Assembly: GCF_000565175.1 (NCBI RefSeq)
Contig: NZ_CP006681.1
Coordinates: forward strand, 1,111,132-1,175,131
Length of the DNA stretch: 64,000 nt
Direction of reading: 5' to 3'
From: Spiroplasma culicicola AES-1
Lineage (GTDB): Bacteria > Bacillota_I > Bacilli_A > Mycoplasmatales > Mycoplasmataceae
In this document: in pieces, positions 33,812 through 45,742 of the stretch
Position numbering within the stretch: the first letter of the stretch is position 1
Layout of the letters: every line of letters starts with the position of its first letter
Translations under genes and position numbers: made by a program
The notes under the pieces: model-generated
What the model saw: only the letters and a program-made list of their open reading frames with translations
The model's database searches: none
Told to the model about the DNA's origin: nothing

Positions 33812-34673
33812 CAATTAATCCCATTACTTCTAAAATACGATTTAGATCTGAATCATCTGCATATCTAATAGTCAGTTTTCCATTATCAATAGTAACTTTT
33901 GTTCCCAAAGTTCTCATCAATTTATTTTCAATATAAATTGTGTTAGCTTTTTTAGTTGGCTTAGAATTATTTGATGATGAAGGTTGATTTTGATTTTTAA
34001 TTAAGCCTTCTACTTCTCTTGCTGTTAAATCCTCTTTTAAAATTCTTTCAAAAACTAAATCCAATAGCTTTTCATTATTTAAAATTGATAACAAAGGTTT
34101 TGCTTGACCCATTGTTATTTTTTTCTCCAACATTGCTTCTTGAACTTTTTCTGGCAAATTCAATAATCTCATAATATTTGCAATATGTGATCTTGACTTT
34201 CCAACTCTAGAAGCAATTTCCTCTTGTTTCAGTTTTAAATTTGTAGACAATTTTTTATAAGCAACAGCTTCTTCAATATCTAACAAATCAACACGTTGGA
34301 TGTTTTCAATAATAGCAAACTCTTCCATTTGTTGATCTGTTACATTTAGAACAATTACAGGAACTTCTTTTAATCCTGCAATTTTAGAAGCACGTGTTCT
34401 TCTTTCACCAGCAATAATTTCATTATTTGAATTAATAATAATTGGTTGAATTAATCCATGAATTTTAATTGACTCTGCTAATTCATTTAATTCTTCTTGT
34501 TCAAATATTTTTCTTGGTTGGTGTGGATTTGGTTTTAAAAGATTTATATCTATCATTTTTGTATTTTCTGTTTTCAAGTTTTTGTCATTTTCAATAACGC
34601 CAACTATATCACTAACAGATTCCCCAAAAATATCATCTAATCCTTTAAAATTATATTTTTTCTTAGCGGCCAT
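33801..34673 (-). CDS. parB: ParB/Spo0J chromosome-partition CTPase
   Basis: 290 aa. The ParB N-terminal domain shows DINLLKPNPHQPRKIFEQEE, ELAESIKIHGLIQPIII and the CTP-binding GERRTRASKIAGLKEVPVIV. The central HTH is LKLKQEEIASRVGKSRSHIANIMRLL. The C-terminal dimer domain begins near THIYIENKL. It binds parS near oriC and loads SMC. Overlaps parA by 11 bases. I did not find a canonical 16-bp parS in this window by eye. Confidence 0.96.
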   Translation of the reverse strand: MAAKKKYNFKGLDDIFGESVSDIVGVIENDKNLKTENTKMIDINLLKPNPHQPRKIFEQEELNELAESIKIHGLIQPIIINSNNEIIAGERRTRASKIAGLKEVPVIVLNVTDQQMEEFAIIENIQRVDLLDIEEAVAYKKLSTNLKLKQEEIASRVGKSRSHIANIMRLLNLPEKVQEAMLEKKITMGQAKPLLSILNNEKLLDLVFERILKEDLTAREVEGLIKNQNQPSSSNNSKPTKKANTIYIENKLMRTLGTKVTIDNGKLTIRYADDSDLNRILEVMGLIDED

Positions 34674-35433
34674 TTTCTTTCAACACCTCTTTTACAAATT
34701 CAATGTATGCAACTGAACCTGGTCCATTCTTGTCATATTCAAAAATTGATTTACCTTCAATTGAAGATTCAGAAACTTTAATATTTCTTGGAATAACTGA
34801 TTTATAAACTTTTGGTCCAAATGTTTTCATAATTTCTTCTAAAACATCATGTGCCAATCTTGTTCTTGAATCGAACATAGTTACAAGAACTCCTTCAATT
34901 GTTAAATTCTTGTTAAGAGTTTCTTTTACTTTTTTAATTGTTCTTAAAAGTTGAGCCACCCCGTGCATGGCATAGTGTTCTGCTTGAATTGGAATTAAAA
35001 CAGTATCTGAAATTGCCAATCCGTTTCTATTAATTAATCCTAAACTTGGCGGACAATCAATTACAATGAAATCATAATTATCTTTAATTTCTTCAATTTG
35101 GTCTTTTAAAACATTTTGATTGTTATTTTTTTGTTCAAGTAAAATTAAGTCAACTGCTGCAACATCAATTGAGCTTGGTGCTAAATCAACATTTGGTTTA
35201 ATATCTTTAATAATTACTTCTTGTAAAGTTTTGTCACCAACAAAAACATGGTACATACTTAAAGTTTCATTATCAATTTCATAGCCTACTCCTGTAGTTG
35301 CATTAAATTGTGGATCCATATCTATTAGTAATACTTTTTGGTTTGCAAGTGCTAAACCACAAGCTAAGTTAATTGATGTTGTAGTTTTTCCAACACCACC
35401 CTTTTGATTTGATACTGATATTATTTTTGCCAT
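34663..35433 (-). CDS. parA: ParA/Soj partition ATPase
   Basis: 256 aa deviant Walker-A ATPase: SVSNQKGGVGKTTTSINLACGLA, then LLIDMDPQFNATTGVG, DFIVIDCPPSLGLINRNGL (Walker B) and the MFDSRTRLAHDVLEEI region. It drives ParB-oriC segregation and in Bacillus also regulates DnaA. In the order rsmG-parA-parB-DUF951-ychF, the classic origin-flanking synteny. Confidence 0.97.
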   Translation of the reverse strand: MAKIISVSNQKGGVGKTTTSINLACGLALANQKVLLIDMDPQFNATTGVGYEIDNETLSMYHVFVGDKTLQEVIIKDIKPNVDLAPSSIDVAAVDLILLEQKNNNQNVLKDQIEEIKDNYDFIVIDCPPSLGLINRNGLAISDTVLIPIQAEHYAMHGVAQLLRTIKKVKETLNKNLTIEGVLVTMFDSRTRLAHDVLEEIMKTFGPKVYKSVIPRNIKVSESSIEGKSIFEYDKNGPGSVAYIEFVKEVLKENGR

Positions 35434-35449
35434 TTCAATTTCTCCATCC

Positions 35450-36145
35450 TTATTTACCTAATGGTTTCTTTTTAATTTGTGAATATAATCTTGGATAATT
35501 ATTATTTGTTGAATTTATTTTTTTATAAAATAAATTAACTCTTTCACCAACATTTTCTATATTTAGTTTTTGTTCCACATATAATTTTAATCCAATATCA
35601 CTCTCTTTGTTATTTAATTCTAAAATTTCATTAACAACATTTTTTGATTTTAAACAGATGAATTGTCCTCCAACTTTTAAGAATTGAACTCCCAATTCAA
35701 GTAAAACATTTAGTGGTGCCATTGCTCTTGAAACAACTATATCAAATTGTTCTTTTTTTTCAATTGATAATTCTTCTGCACGAGCACTAACAGCATAAAT
35801 ATTTTTTAAACCCAATTCATGAATAACTAGATTTAAGAAATTTATTTTTTTACCATTTGATTCAATTAAATAAATGGTTGTATCTGGATAAATTATTTTT
35901 AGAACAATCCCTGGAAAACCAGCACCAGTACCAATATCTATGATACTTTGATTTGTAATTTCGATTTTCTGAGTAAATAATAAAGAATCTAAAAAATGTT
36001 TATAAAAGACTTCTTGATCATCAATAATCCTTGTAAGATTATGAATCTTATTTTGCTCTTGCAATATTTTCATATATTTTAATAATTGCTCTTTCTGTAG
36101 GGAAGTAATTTTAGTAATGTTTTCTTCAAAAATATCTCAATTCAT
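35450..36145 (-). CDS. rsmG: 16S rRNA m7G527 methyltransferase
   Basis: 231 aa. The true start is ATG 36145 with GGGAGG; TGA is Trp at codon 3. Motifs: IHNLTRIIDDQEVFYKHFLDS, the SAM-binding IIDIGTGAGFPGIVLKI, LIESNGKKINFL and VSRAMAPLNVLLEL. It methylates G527 in the 530 loop. First gene of the partition operon; ends 17 bases before parA. Confidence 0.96.
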
Positions 36146-36163
36146 TGATAAGCCTCCCAAATA

Positions 36164-36187
36164 AAAAAAGCGAATATACGCTTTTTT
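36164..36187 (-). terminator. Intrinsic terminator after the permease pair
   Basis: Stem AAAAAAGCG/CGCTTTTTT around AATATA, followed by T-rich sequence on the minus strand. It separates the permease genes from rsmG. Confidence 0.75.
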
Positions 36188-36200
36188 AATTTTACCAATT

Positions 36201-37700
36201 TTACTTAATATTTGGATTAAAAGTTGATTTTTTTATTAATTCTTCATTAATGAAATATCAAATTGCAATTGGAACAATTACTATCAATGATGAAATTGAT
36301 GTTAATAATCCAATAAAATCCAATCTAATAAATGGCATTATGAAAAATTCAAAATTAACATATCCAAGAACAATAATTAACAATATTGCAGTGATAATTC
36401 CAATCACATAAGCACCTTTAACTTTTCTTACATTAACTTTATTTGTATGTCGATTACGAATTTGACCAATTATTAATGCTAAATAAATTAAGAAACAGTA
36501 AATAACTGTTGTACTTGATAATGTATCTGCAATTAACATATGATTTGGTGTTTCATTTCTAACAATACCAATAATAATTGAAATTGAAGTTGTAAATATA
36601 TAAATTACATCTGTAATAATTGCTCCTAAGAAAGAAGCTGATTTATGTGAAATATTTTCATATCTCTTTCCTAAATATATGAATTTTTCATCTGCAGCAG
36701 ATTTAATCGTTCTAGGAATTAAGGTTGTATATCCATTAATAACTGTCAAGATTGTTAAAGTAATTATTATTTTAAACAATAAACTAATCCCTGGAGCGTT
36801 TTCATTAAACATACTATCAAATAAATTAAAAATATTGCCATCATTTGCTCCAATAAAAATTGAAATGGTAATAATAATATAAAATGCTGTTACTCCAATA
36901 ATTGCTGTTAACATTGCTGGTTCAACAACTTCTTTGTGCTCAACGTCTTTTTGTAAAGTTGAAGCATGAATAAAGCCATCAAATGCAAATAAAATTGGAA
37001 TCGCTGTTGCAAAGAATGTTCCTAAACTTCATTGACCACTTGATTTATCAAATGAATTACTTTCGCCATCAACATTTCCTGTTAAAAAAAGAACAAATCC
37101 CCCAATAACTACTGCAAATAATGGAATAAACTTTACAAATGTAAATATTGTTTGAATTCATTTACTTGGTTTTGATGTATATGAATTCATAATTTGAAAG
37201 CTAATCAATAAAATAGTTGATAGTGTTATTTTTATTGAAAGAAAACTTGCAGTTGATAATGTTTCATGTAATGCAGTTTTACCTGTTGCTGCTAAAAATG
37301 GTTCAATTCCATATGTGAATAACACATCAACAGTGAACAATGCCCCAATTGAAGCTAAAACTGGCATATAAAAACCTACATAAAATATTGAAAATAAACT
37401 TGCAGATTGTCTATTTAAAAATTTATTTGATCAAGATTGCACAGTATTATGATCATCTTTTTCAATTGATGAAGCAATTTCTATAAAAGAAATCATCATT
37501 AATGTACAAACTACACCAATAAAGGCTCATACTACTAAAGCTAAATATGGATTTTGCCCCGCAGTTTCAAGTACACCACCACTACTTCTATTTTTCAAAT
37601 AAATTCCTGAACCAACAACAATTCCAAAAGCCATTGAAAAAATGGTTAGAAATTCAAAAATTTTATTCCTCGCTTTATTTTTTTTATTTACTTTTATCAA
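36201..37700 (-). CDS. APC-superfamily amino acid permease (paralogue A)
   Basis: 499 aa if started at TTG 37700, which has GGAAGTGA at good spacing and matches the ATG-started N-terminus of the neighbour ([10 protein letters not shown]). About 12-14 membrane segments. TM1 has [13 protein letters not shown], the GSGIY substrate-binding bend of APC transporters; TM6 has [22 protein letters not shown]. Likely imports amino acids (arginine/ornithine or another; not decidable). Start overlaps the end of paralogue B by 17 bases. Several TGA Trp codons. Confidence 0.88.
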
Positions 37701-39183
37701 TTTTATTCACTTCCTTATTTTTTAATAAAAAGTCATTTACCAACCATGTACTAATTATTATTGTTAAAAATCCAAATCACATTGAAGGAATGATTAATTT
37801 ATCAGCTCCTCCAAATTTAATAAAATCAACTATGTTTTGGACAATACTTACATAATGCATATAAGATACCATAAATACTAATATCAACAAAGTAATTATA
37901 CCAATAGCATAACTACCTTTAAACTGTTTTGTTTGATATTTTTTTGTTCTTCTATTGTCTAATAATCCAGCCATTATTAATCCATAAATTATAAAAACAA
38001 ATAAAATTCCTGTATCTGCAGAATAATATGATACTAAAAAGTAATCTAATGATCCTTTATCTGTTATTAACAATGAGATTGTTACAAAAATAACTGCCAT
38101 TGTCATAGTTATAATTCCACTCATTAAACAGGCTTTTTTATAATCTAATTTTTTAGAATTATCTTTTGAATAGATGTATCCTTCATCAATTGAACCTTGA
38201 ATCATTCTTGGAAATAATGCAGTATATGCATTAACTGTAGCAAGTAATGTAACCACAATTATTAAATTAAATACTAATGATAACTGCGGACTGACATTAT
38301 CAAACATGCTCAATACATTTCCATCATCTGATGCAACAAATATTGAAATAGTTATAATTAAATAAAATATTGAAACTGCGATAATTCCTGTCAACATTGC
38401 TGGAGCAACAACTTCTTTATGCTCAATATCTTTTTGAATTGCAATTGAATCCACAAATCCATCAAATGCAAATAAAATTGGGATTAAAGCCATAAATATA
38501 TGATTTACTTTAAATGGTTCATAATCAGTTTCAAATGAATTTTCTGAAATTTTTCCACTAAAAAATAATGTAAATCCCCCAATTAATACCATCAACAATG
38601 GTACAAATTTTAAAACTGAAAGTATAATTTGAACTCATTTACCTTCTTTTGTATAAAATGTATTAAATAATTGAAATCCTAATAAAATAACTGATCCAAG
38701 TATTAATTCAACTGTAATTCTTACAGTTTCTCCACCCATTAAATCATTTAAAGTATGTGCTTCATTAGAAGTTGCAAATACAAATGCATCAACTGCACTA
38801 AATAGTGCATTTACAGTAAATAGTCCCCCAATTATAGTTAGTACTGGTCAATAGATAACAATATAAAATATTGAAAATATTGTTCCAAATCTTCTTCCTA
38901 AAAAGGTTGCCCCAATTGTAGGCATAGTATTATGTTCATCTTTTTTTGATATTGATGAAGCTTCAATAAATGAAAGCATCATCATACAAGCAAATACTCC
39001 AACAAAGACTCAGACAGCTATTGCAACTCATGGGTTTTGCCCAGCAGCTGCAAGAACTCCATCTTTACTAGAGTTTTTTAAATAAATCCCTGAACCAACA
39101 ACAATTCCAAATGTAAGTGAAAATATCGTTAGAAATTCAAAAGTTTTATTCATTGCCTTATTTTTTTTATTAACCTTTATCAT
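37684..39183 (-). CDS. APC-superfamily amino acid permease (paralogue B)
   Basis: 499 aa, the same length as paralogue A and clearly its tandem duplicate: both start IKVNKKNKA and share [26 protein letters not shown] and [11 protein letters not shown]6 here reads [20 protein letters not shown]. Differences concentrate in extracellular loops (QLNTFY vs MNSYTS region). ATG 39183 overlaps the end of mnmG by 14 bases, so mnmG and both permeases may be one transcript. The substrate is unknown; duplicates may have split specificity. Confidence 0.88.
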
Positions 39184-41056
39184 CTTTTACCTCGTTATAT
39201 TTTTTCTTTAAATAGAACAACAGCATTTGAATATCTGCAGGATTAACTCCAGTTATTCTTGAAGCTTGACCAATTGATTTTGGTCTTACTCTTTCAAGTT
39301 TTTGTTTTGCTTCAACTGCTATGTTTTCTACATCATCATAATTTATATCAGTTGGTATTTGTTTCCTTTCCAATTTAATAAATTTTTCGATTATTTCATT
39401 TTCTTTTTTAATATAACCTTCAAATCTAATTTCTATTAAAATTATTTGCAATTGTTGATCTGTTAAAGCACTCAAAAAATCAATATGTCTTTTTAAAACA
39501 TCCATTTCAACTTTTGGTTGTTTTAAAATTTCATATGCACTTAAACCTTGAGTTAATTCTGCTTGTTCTAATTCTTTAAGTTCTTTTGCCAAATCAGTTT
39601 TTGGTGAAAACCGAATATCTTTTAATTTTAAAATTGTTTCATTAATTTCATCTTTGAATTTTGTAAATTGAATAAATTCTTCATCTGAAATCAATCCAAT
39701 TTCATGACCATATTGTTTCAATCGCATTTCTGCATTATCATTTCTTAAAGTTAAACGATTTTCTGCACGACTTGTAAGTAGCCGATATGGTTCTACAACA
39801 CCTTTATTAATTAAGTCATCAATCATAACTCCAATGTATGATTCATTTCTTTTTAAAATTAAAGGATTAAGTCCATTAATTTTTCTAACAGCATTTATTC
39901 CAGCAATTAATCCTTGTCCCGCAGCTTCTTCATAGCCACTAGTTCCATTAATTTGTCCTGCTGTAAATAATCCGTTAAATCCTTTCAATTCAAGTGATAA
40001 ATTTAATTGTTGAGGATCTATACAATCATATTCAATTGCATAAGCTCATTTATCAACAATCACATTTTCAAAACCAGGTAAACTTCTCAACATTAAGTCT
40101 TGAACTTCAATTGGCATTGAAGTTGAAAATCCTTGCACATAAAAAGTATCTAATTGCTTAGATTCTGGTTCTAAAAAAATTTGATGTGTTTCTTTTTTAT
40201 TAAATCTTACAATTTTATCTTCAAAACTTGGACAATATCTTGGTCCAACAGATTGAATTTCTCCAGAATACATTGCAGATCTATTTAAATTATCCTCAAT
40301 AATTTTTTTAGTTTCTAAAGTTGAATGAATCAAATAACAATCCATTTGTTTTGAAAACTCTATTGGATTTTTGGTAGAAGATGAAAATGCTAAAGGCATA
40401 TTTGTTCCAGGTTCAATGACAGCTTTTGATAAATCTATTGAATCCTTTTTTACTCTTGGTGGTGTTCCAGTTTTAAATCTAAAAGTTTTAATATTATTTT
40501 TAATTAGAGTTGCGCTTAAACTTTTTGTAGTGATCTCATCATTAGGACCACTTTCAAATTTTTCTTCACCTCTATAAATTAAACTTGATAGATATGTTCC
40601 AGTTGTTAATACAACTGCTTTACATGAAATTGTTTTTCCACTTTTTAGTATTACACCTTGAACATTATTTTGATTATCTAAAATAATATCTTCAACAGCA
40701 TCCACAACTAAAGTTAAATTTTTTTGTTCTTTAACTTTATTTTGCATATACTTTGAATATTCAATTTTATCTGACTGAGCGCGTAGTGCTCAAACTCCAG
40801 GTCCTCTTGATGAATTTAATAATTTCATTTGCAAAGCAGTTGCATCAGCTGCTTTTGCCATTTCTCCACCAAGTGCATCAATTTCTCTTACAACAATTCC
40901 TTTTGCAGGACCTCCAACAGAAGGGTTACATGGCATGGTTGCAATTTTATCTTCGTATAGATTTATTAAAATTGTTTTTTTGTTTAATCTAGCGCTTGCA
41001 AGTGCAGCTTCAACACCAGCATGTCCAGCTCCAACTACAATAATATCTGCTTCCAT
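39170..41056 (-). CDS. mnmG: tRNA uridine-5-carboxymethylaminomethyl modification enzyme MnmG
   Basis: 628 aa FAD enzyme that, with MnmE, modifies U34 of tRNAs. Visible: the FAD dinucleotide motif [80 protein letters not shown] and [20 protein letters not shown]. The catalytic Cys motifs (NPSVGG and CPSIE) are kept. ATG 41056 follows AAGGTG. mnmE lies at 60-61 kb. Standard-code breaks are TGA Trp. Confidence 0.97.
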
Positions 41057-41081
41057 GAATAAACACCTTCTTTCATTTTAA

Positions 41082-42602
41082 TTATTTAATTCTTTCAAAC
41101 AATACAAGTTTATTTTCAATTTTGTTAAAATTAAAATTATTTGATTCTAAATTTTTGAAATTTACTTCTTTAGGGTCAACACCCATTTGACCAACCATTA
41201 GTGGATAAGAATTTACCAAGATTGGTTTTAATAAGAAAGAAATTATCATAATATTTTTTTGTAAAATTGAAAGCACAAGATTTAGATCATCTATTTTTTG
41301 TTCTTTTTCAAGAGCTCATGGTTTTGTGTCTTCAATAAATTTATTACATTCTTGTCCAAGTTTTAAAATCACTTGACAAGCTTCTGACATATTATATTGA
41401 TCCATTAATTTTTGATATTCTTTAATAGTTTCATTTCCAAGTTTTACTAAAAAATGAGATTCATCAATTTTTGTTTCTAAAAGTTTTCCATCAAAATATT
41501 TCATAATCATATTTGAAACTCTTGATAATAAATTTCCAACATTATTTGCAAGATTAGTATTAAATGATTCAATAAATAATTCATCAGTAAAGTTACCATC
41601 TTTGTCTGTTGGTAAATTATTTATGATATAAAATCTCAATGCATCACTTGAATATTTTTCAATTAACTCTATTGGATCAATTACATTTCCAAGTGATTTA
41701 GACATTTTAGTATCTTTACTTAAAATTCATCCATGACTTAATAACTTATCAGGTGCTTTTAAATCTAATGACTTTAACATAACTGGTCAATAAATTGAAT
41801 GGAAACGAGTGATTTCTTTTCCAACTAATTGAAGTACTTCACTATCATGCGATCAAAATTTTTGTAACATTGATTCATCATTACTACCTCAACCTAATGC
41901 TGTAATGTAATTTGATAAAGCATCCAGTCATACATAAATAACATGATTTGGATTTTCCAAAACTTCAATTCCTCATTTAAAACTAACTCTAGTTACTGAT
42001 AAATCTTCTAAGTCATTATTAATAAAATTATTTAACATTTCCTTTTTTCGATTTGCAGGTTCTAAAAAGTCAGTTGCAAATAATTCTTGCAAATAATCTT
42101 TGAAATTTGAAACTCTTAGCATATATGTTTCTTCTTCAAAATCAACTGCTTTGTTTTTACAAACATTATGAATAAAGTCTTCATCCATTTGCTCACGAGT
42201 TAAAAATTCTTCACAGCTAATACAATATTTTCCACTGTACTTTGAAGGATAAATCAAATCTTTAGACAATAAAAGACTGAACATTTTTTGAACAGCTTTA
42301 ACATGATCTTCATCAGTTGTTCTAATAAAACGATCATAATCTATATTTAATTTTTCTCACAACTCTTTAAATGTTAATACAATTCCATCAACATATTCTT
42401 GAGCAGACATATTAGCTTCAACTGCTTTTTGTTCAATTTTTTGACCATGTTCATCTGAACCAGTTAAAAAGAAAACGTCGAAACCGTTTTCTTTTTTGTA
42501 TCTTGCCATCACGTCTGCTAAAGTTGTAGTATATGTGTGTCCAATATGTAATTTTCCACTTGGATAATATATTGGAGTAGAAACAAAGAAATTTTTTGAC
42601 AT
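41082..42602 (-). CDS. metG: Methionyl-tRNA synthetase
   Basis: 506 aa class I synthetase. HIGH motif: TPIYYPSGKLHIGHTYTTTLAD; DVFFLTGSDEHGQKIEQKA; a zinc-knuckle remnant YCISCEEFL with a later Cys; KMSKS-type KMSKSLGNVIDP near 41705. There is no C-terminal dimerisation domain; the end is KLVLFERIK, typical of the short MetG1 anticodon domain. ATG 42602 begins one base after the hpt-like stop, so it is coupled to it. Confidence 0.96.
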
Positions 42603-42603
42603 A

Positions 42604-43125
42604 CTATTTTTCCTCTACTTGTAAATTGTAAATTCCTTTTAAACCTCTATAACTTTCATTATGTGTTAATCCATAACCTACAATGAAAACATCATCAAGT
42701 TTAAATAAACTTTCAACGTTCAATTCTTCATTTTTTTCTTTTGATTTTTTATCAATCAATGATAATAACTTAACATCTTTTGGATTTTCAGCCATTACTA
42801 AGTCATAAGTTTTTTTCAATGCATTTCCTTTATAAAAAATATCACATACAATTAAAACATTTTTATCTTCCAATGAATCTGTTAAACCTAAATCAATTTT
42901 AGCCGTGTGATCTTCACCCGGTTTTCTTGTTATAAATTGAATTGTTACATCAATTGGTAATTCTCTAATTAAGTCTGCTACAAATACAAATGTACTTGAT
43001 AATTCAGCAACAATTGTTAATTGCTGATTTTCATAAAGTTTTGCATAATCATTTGCAGCTTTAATAACAGCAGCCTTGATTTCTTCTTCAGTTATTAAAG
43101 TTACTAATTTGTGATTATCTATCAT
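42604..43125 (-). CDS. Hypoxanthine phosphoribosyltransferase-like protein with altered active site
   Basis: 173 aa, the length and order of elements of HPRT: VFVADLIRELP, LEDKNVLIV, DDVFIVGYGLTHNESYRGL (the C-terminal VGYGLDYDE..R.L block). However, the PRPP-binding motif normally reading E-D-I-x-D-T-G-x-T-L is C94-D-I-F-Y98-K99-G-N-A-L here: the first acidic, the second Asp and both Thr are lost. The PPi loop (normally LKGG) reads ELSST. So catalysis is doubtful, and a regulatory or nucleotide-binding role is possible. Located between purB and metG. Confidence 0.8.
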   Translation of the reverse strand: MIDNHKLVTLITEEEIKAAVIKAANDYAKLYENQQLTIVAELSSTFVFVADLIRELPIDVTIQFITRKPGEDHTAKIDLGLTDSLEDKNVLIVCDIFYKGNALKKTYDLVMAENPKDVKLLSLIDKKSKEKNEELNVESLFKLDDVFIVGYGLTHNESYRGLKGIYNLQVEEK

Positions 43126-43126
43126 T

Positions 43127-44422
43127 TTAATCCATCACCCTTCTAAAAATTTTATCTACATGTCTAATAAAAAAATTAATATCAAATAATTCATCTAACT
43201 CATTATCATTACTAATAAATTTAGAAATGTTATTTTTAAGTAGAATAGTCTTAAACTCTTCTCCTGTTTGTTGACATTCTAATGTACAAGCTTGGATAAA
43301 GTCATAAACTTCTTCTCTAGAATAATTATACTTCATTAATATGTAAGTTAAAACTCTTTGACTAAAGAATAATCCTTTTTGCTCTTCAATGTGTTTTTCA
43401 ATGTTTTTCACATTAATAACTAGATTATCAATAGTATTACTCATTCTTCTTAAAATATAGACCAAAATATTGAAAACATCTGGAAGCATTAATCGCTCAT
43501 TTGAGCTGTGTGAAATATCTCTTTCATGTCACAAAAGATTATTTTCATATGAAGCAGACACAAATGTTCTCACATATCTTGCTAAACCAGATATGTTTTC
43601 ACTACTAATTGGATTTTTTTTATGAGGCATTGAACTAGAACCTTTTTGTCCTTTATCAAAACCTTCACATATTTCTTGTACTTCACTTCTTTGAAAGTGA
43701 CGAATTTCAATTGAAATCTTTTCTAAAGTTGAAGCAATATTTGCAAATGTCGACATTAAGTTCGCATGACGATCTCTTTGTGTAACTTGTGTTGATAATG
43801 TATCAACATTTAAATCCATTTTTTTAGCAACAATTTCTTCAACTTCTAATTCTAGATTTGCATAATTTCCCATTGAACCAGAAATTTTTGAAACTTCTAT
43901 TTGCTTTCTTGCAAGATTAAAACGCTCAATTTGGCGTTTTATTTCTTCAAATCATAATAAGAATTTTAAACCTAATGAAGTTGGTTCACCATACATTCCG
44001 TGAGTTCTTCCCATAATGATTTGTGTTCTATTTTCATTTGCTTTTTCAAATAATGTTGCTTTTAATTTTTCTAGTGCTTCAAAAACAACTTGATTTGATA
44101 ATTGAATCATTTTATTTTGAGCAGTATCAACTATATCTGTTGAAGTTAAACCCAAATGGATTCATTTTTTTTCTTCTCCTAATGTTTCTGAAATTGCTCT
44201 TGTAAACGCAACAACATCATGTTTTGTTTCTTTTTCAATTTCTAACATACGAGCACGATCAATTTTTGAATTCTTTAAAATTTTACTTAAGTCATCTTGA
44301 GGAACAACCCCTAGTTCACTTCATGCTTCAACAACAAATTTTTCAACATCTAATCATATATCTAATTTGTTATCTTCATTTCAAATTTGTTCAATCTCTT
44401 TAATTGAATATCTTTCTAGCAT
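43127..44422 (-). CDS. purB: Adenylosuccinate lyase
   Basis: 431 aa. Catalyses fumarate release from adenylosuccinate in AMP synthesis from IMP. Features: [48 protein letters not shown] (catalytic His), and the signature loop [15 protein letters not shown]. Continuous only with several TGA Trp codons. It is 18 bases downstream of purA and one base upstream of the hpt-like gene, forming a purine-interconversion operon. Confidence 0.96.
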
Positions 44423-44440
44423 AATTGTTCCTCCTAAAAA

Positions 44441-45730
44441 TTAAAATACTTCTTCTAATAATACTGTTTGAGTTCTATCTGGTCCAACAGAGAAACCAAC
44501 AATATCTGTTTCACAAATTTTTTCAATTAGTTTTAAATAATTTTTTGCAGCATCAGGTAATTCTGTAAATGAAGTTACCTTTGTAATATCTTCACTTCAT
44601 CCTGGAGTTGAAATATAAACTGGTTCACATTTTTCAAATTCCTCTGAAGTTGCTGGTACATTTGTTATTTCTCTTCCATCTAATAAATATTTGTTACAGA
44701 TTTTAATTTCATCCATTCCAGATAAAACATCTAATAGGGTAATAAATAATTTGTCTAATCCAGAAGTTCTAATTGAATATTTTAATGCAACTGCATCAAG
44801 TCATCCAATTCTTCTTGGTCTTTTTGTATTTGATCCATATTCATTTCCACGTTCTCTAATACCATCTCCAATGGCATCATTTAATTCTGTAGGAAATCCT
44901 CCAGCTCCAACTCTTGTTGAATAAGCTTTAACAACTCCTAGAATCGAATCAACATATTTAAATCCAAGTCCTGTTCCTAAAGCAACATTACTTGCAGAAC
45001 AATTTGAACTTGTAACGTATGGATAAGTTCCATGATCTATATCTAGCATTGCACCTTGTGCACCTTCAAATAAAACTTTTTTTCCTTCTTTAATTGCAGC
45101 TTCAACATATTCACCACTATCAATAATATTATTTTTGATAGTATTGTAATCTTCAATTAATTGGTTATATGTATTTTCAAAATCATTTAATTCAATGTTA
45201 TACATATTCTTTAAAAATTTTTGTTGGTATAAATAAATTTGTTCAAATCTTTGTTTGAAATTTGGATTTGCAAGATCGCCAAGTCTCACTCCAATACGTG
45301 AAACTTTGTCTTGATAAGCTGGTCCAATTCCTCTTTTAGTTGTTCCAATTTTATTTTCACCTTTTGAATCTTCTTGTGCTCCATCAATTAGAATATGATA
45401 AGGTAATACAAGTTGTGTTCGATTTGAAATTAATAATGTTCCATATTCCACTCCAGAATTTTTAATAATTTCAAATTCACTAACAAGTTGTCTTAAATTT
45501 AAAACACAGCCATTTCCAATAACATTGATAACTTTTTTATTAAAAATTCCTGAAGGTATAATTGTTACTTTATGTTTTTGTCCGTTGAAATTAATTACAT
45601 GTCCTGCATTATCTCCTCCAGAAAATCTCACTACTATATTTGTTTTTTGAGCAAAGTAGTCAGTAACTTTTCCTTTACCTTCATCACCTCATTGTGATCC
45701 AACAACAACTAATGTGTTATATTTTTTCAT
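44441..45730 (-). CDS. purA: Adenylosuccinate synthetase
   Basis: 429 aa, GTP-dependent IMP + Asp ligase. Start ATG 45730 gives the P-loop region [23 protein letters not shown] (TGA Trp inside), then VVRFSGGDNAGHV, GTTKRGIGPAYQDKVSRIG, VLFEGAQGAMLDIDHGTYPYVTSSN, VVKAYSTRVGAGGFPTE, and a C-terminal GTP-binding end. It is paired with purB. The product AMP comes from salvaged bases since no de novo purine genes are here. Confidence 0.97.
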
Positions 45731-45742
45731 TTTGTTTCTCCT

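Noticed and set aside
33801..36145. parS site near the parAB genes.
   Set aside because: No 16-mer resembling TGTTTCACGTGAAACA was seen by eye; it may lie outside the window or be diverged.
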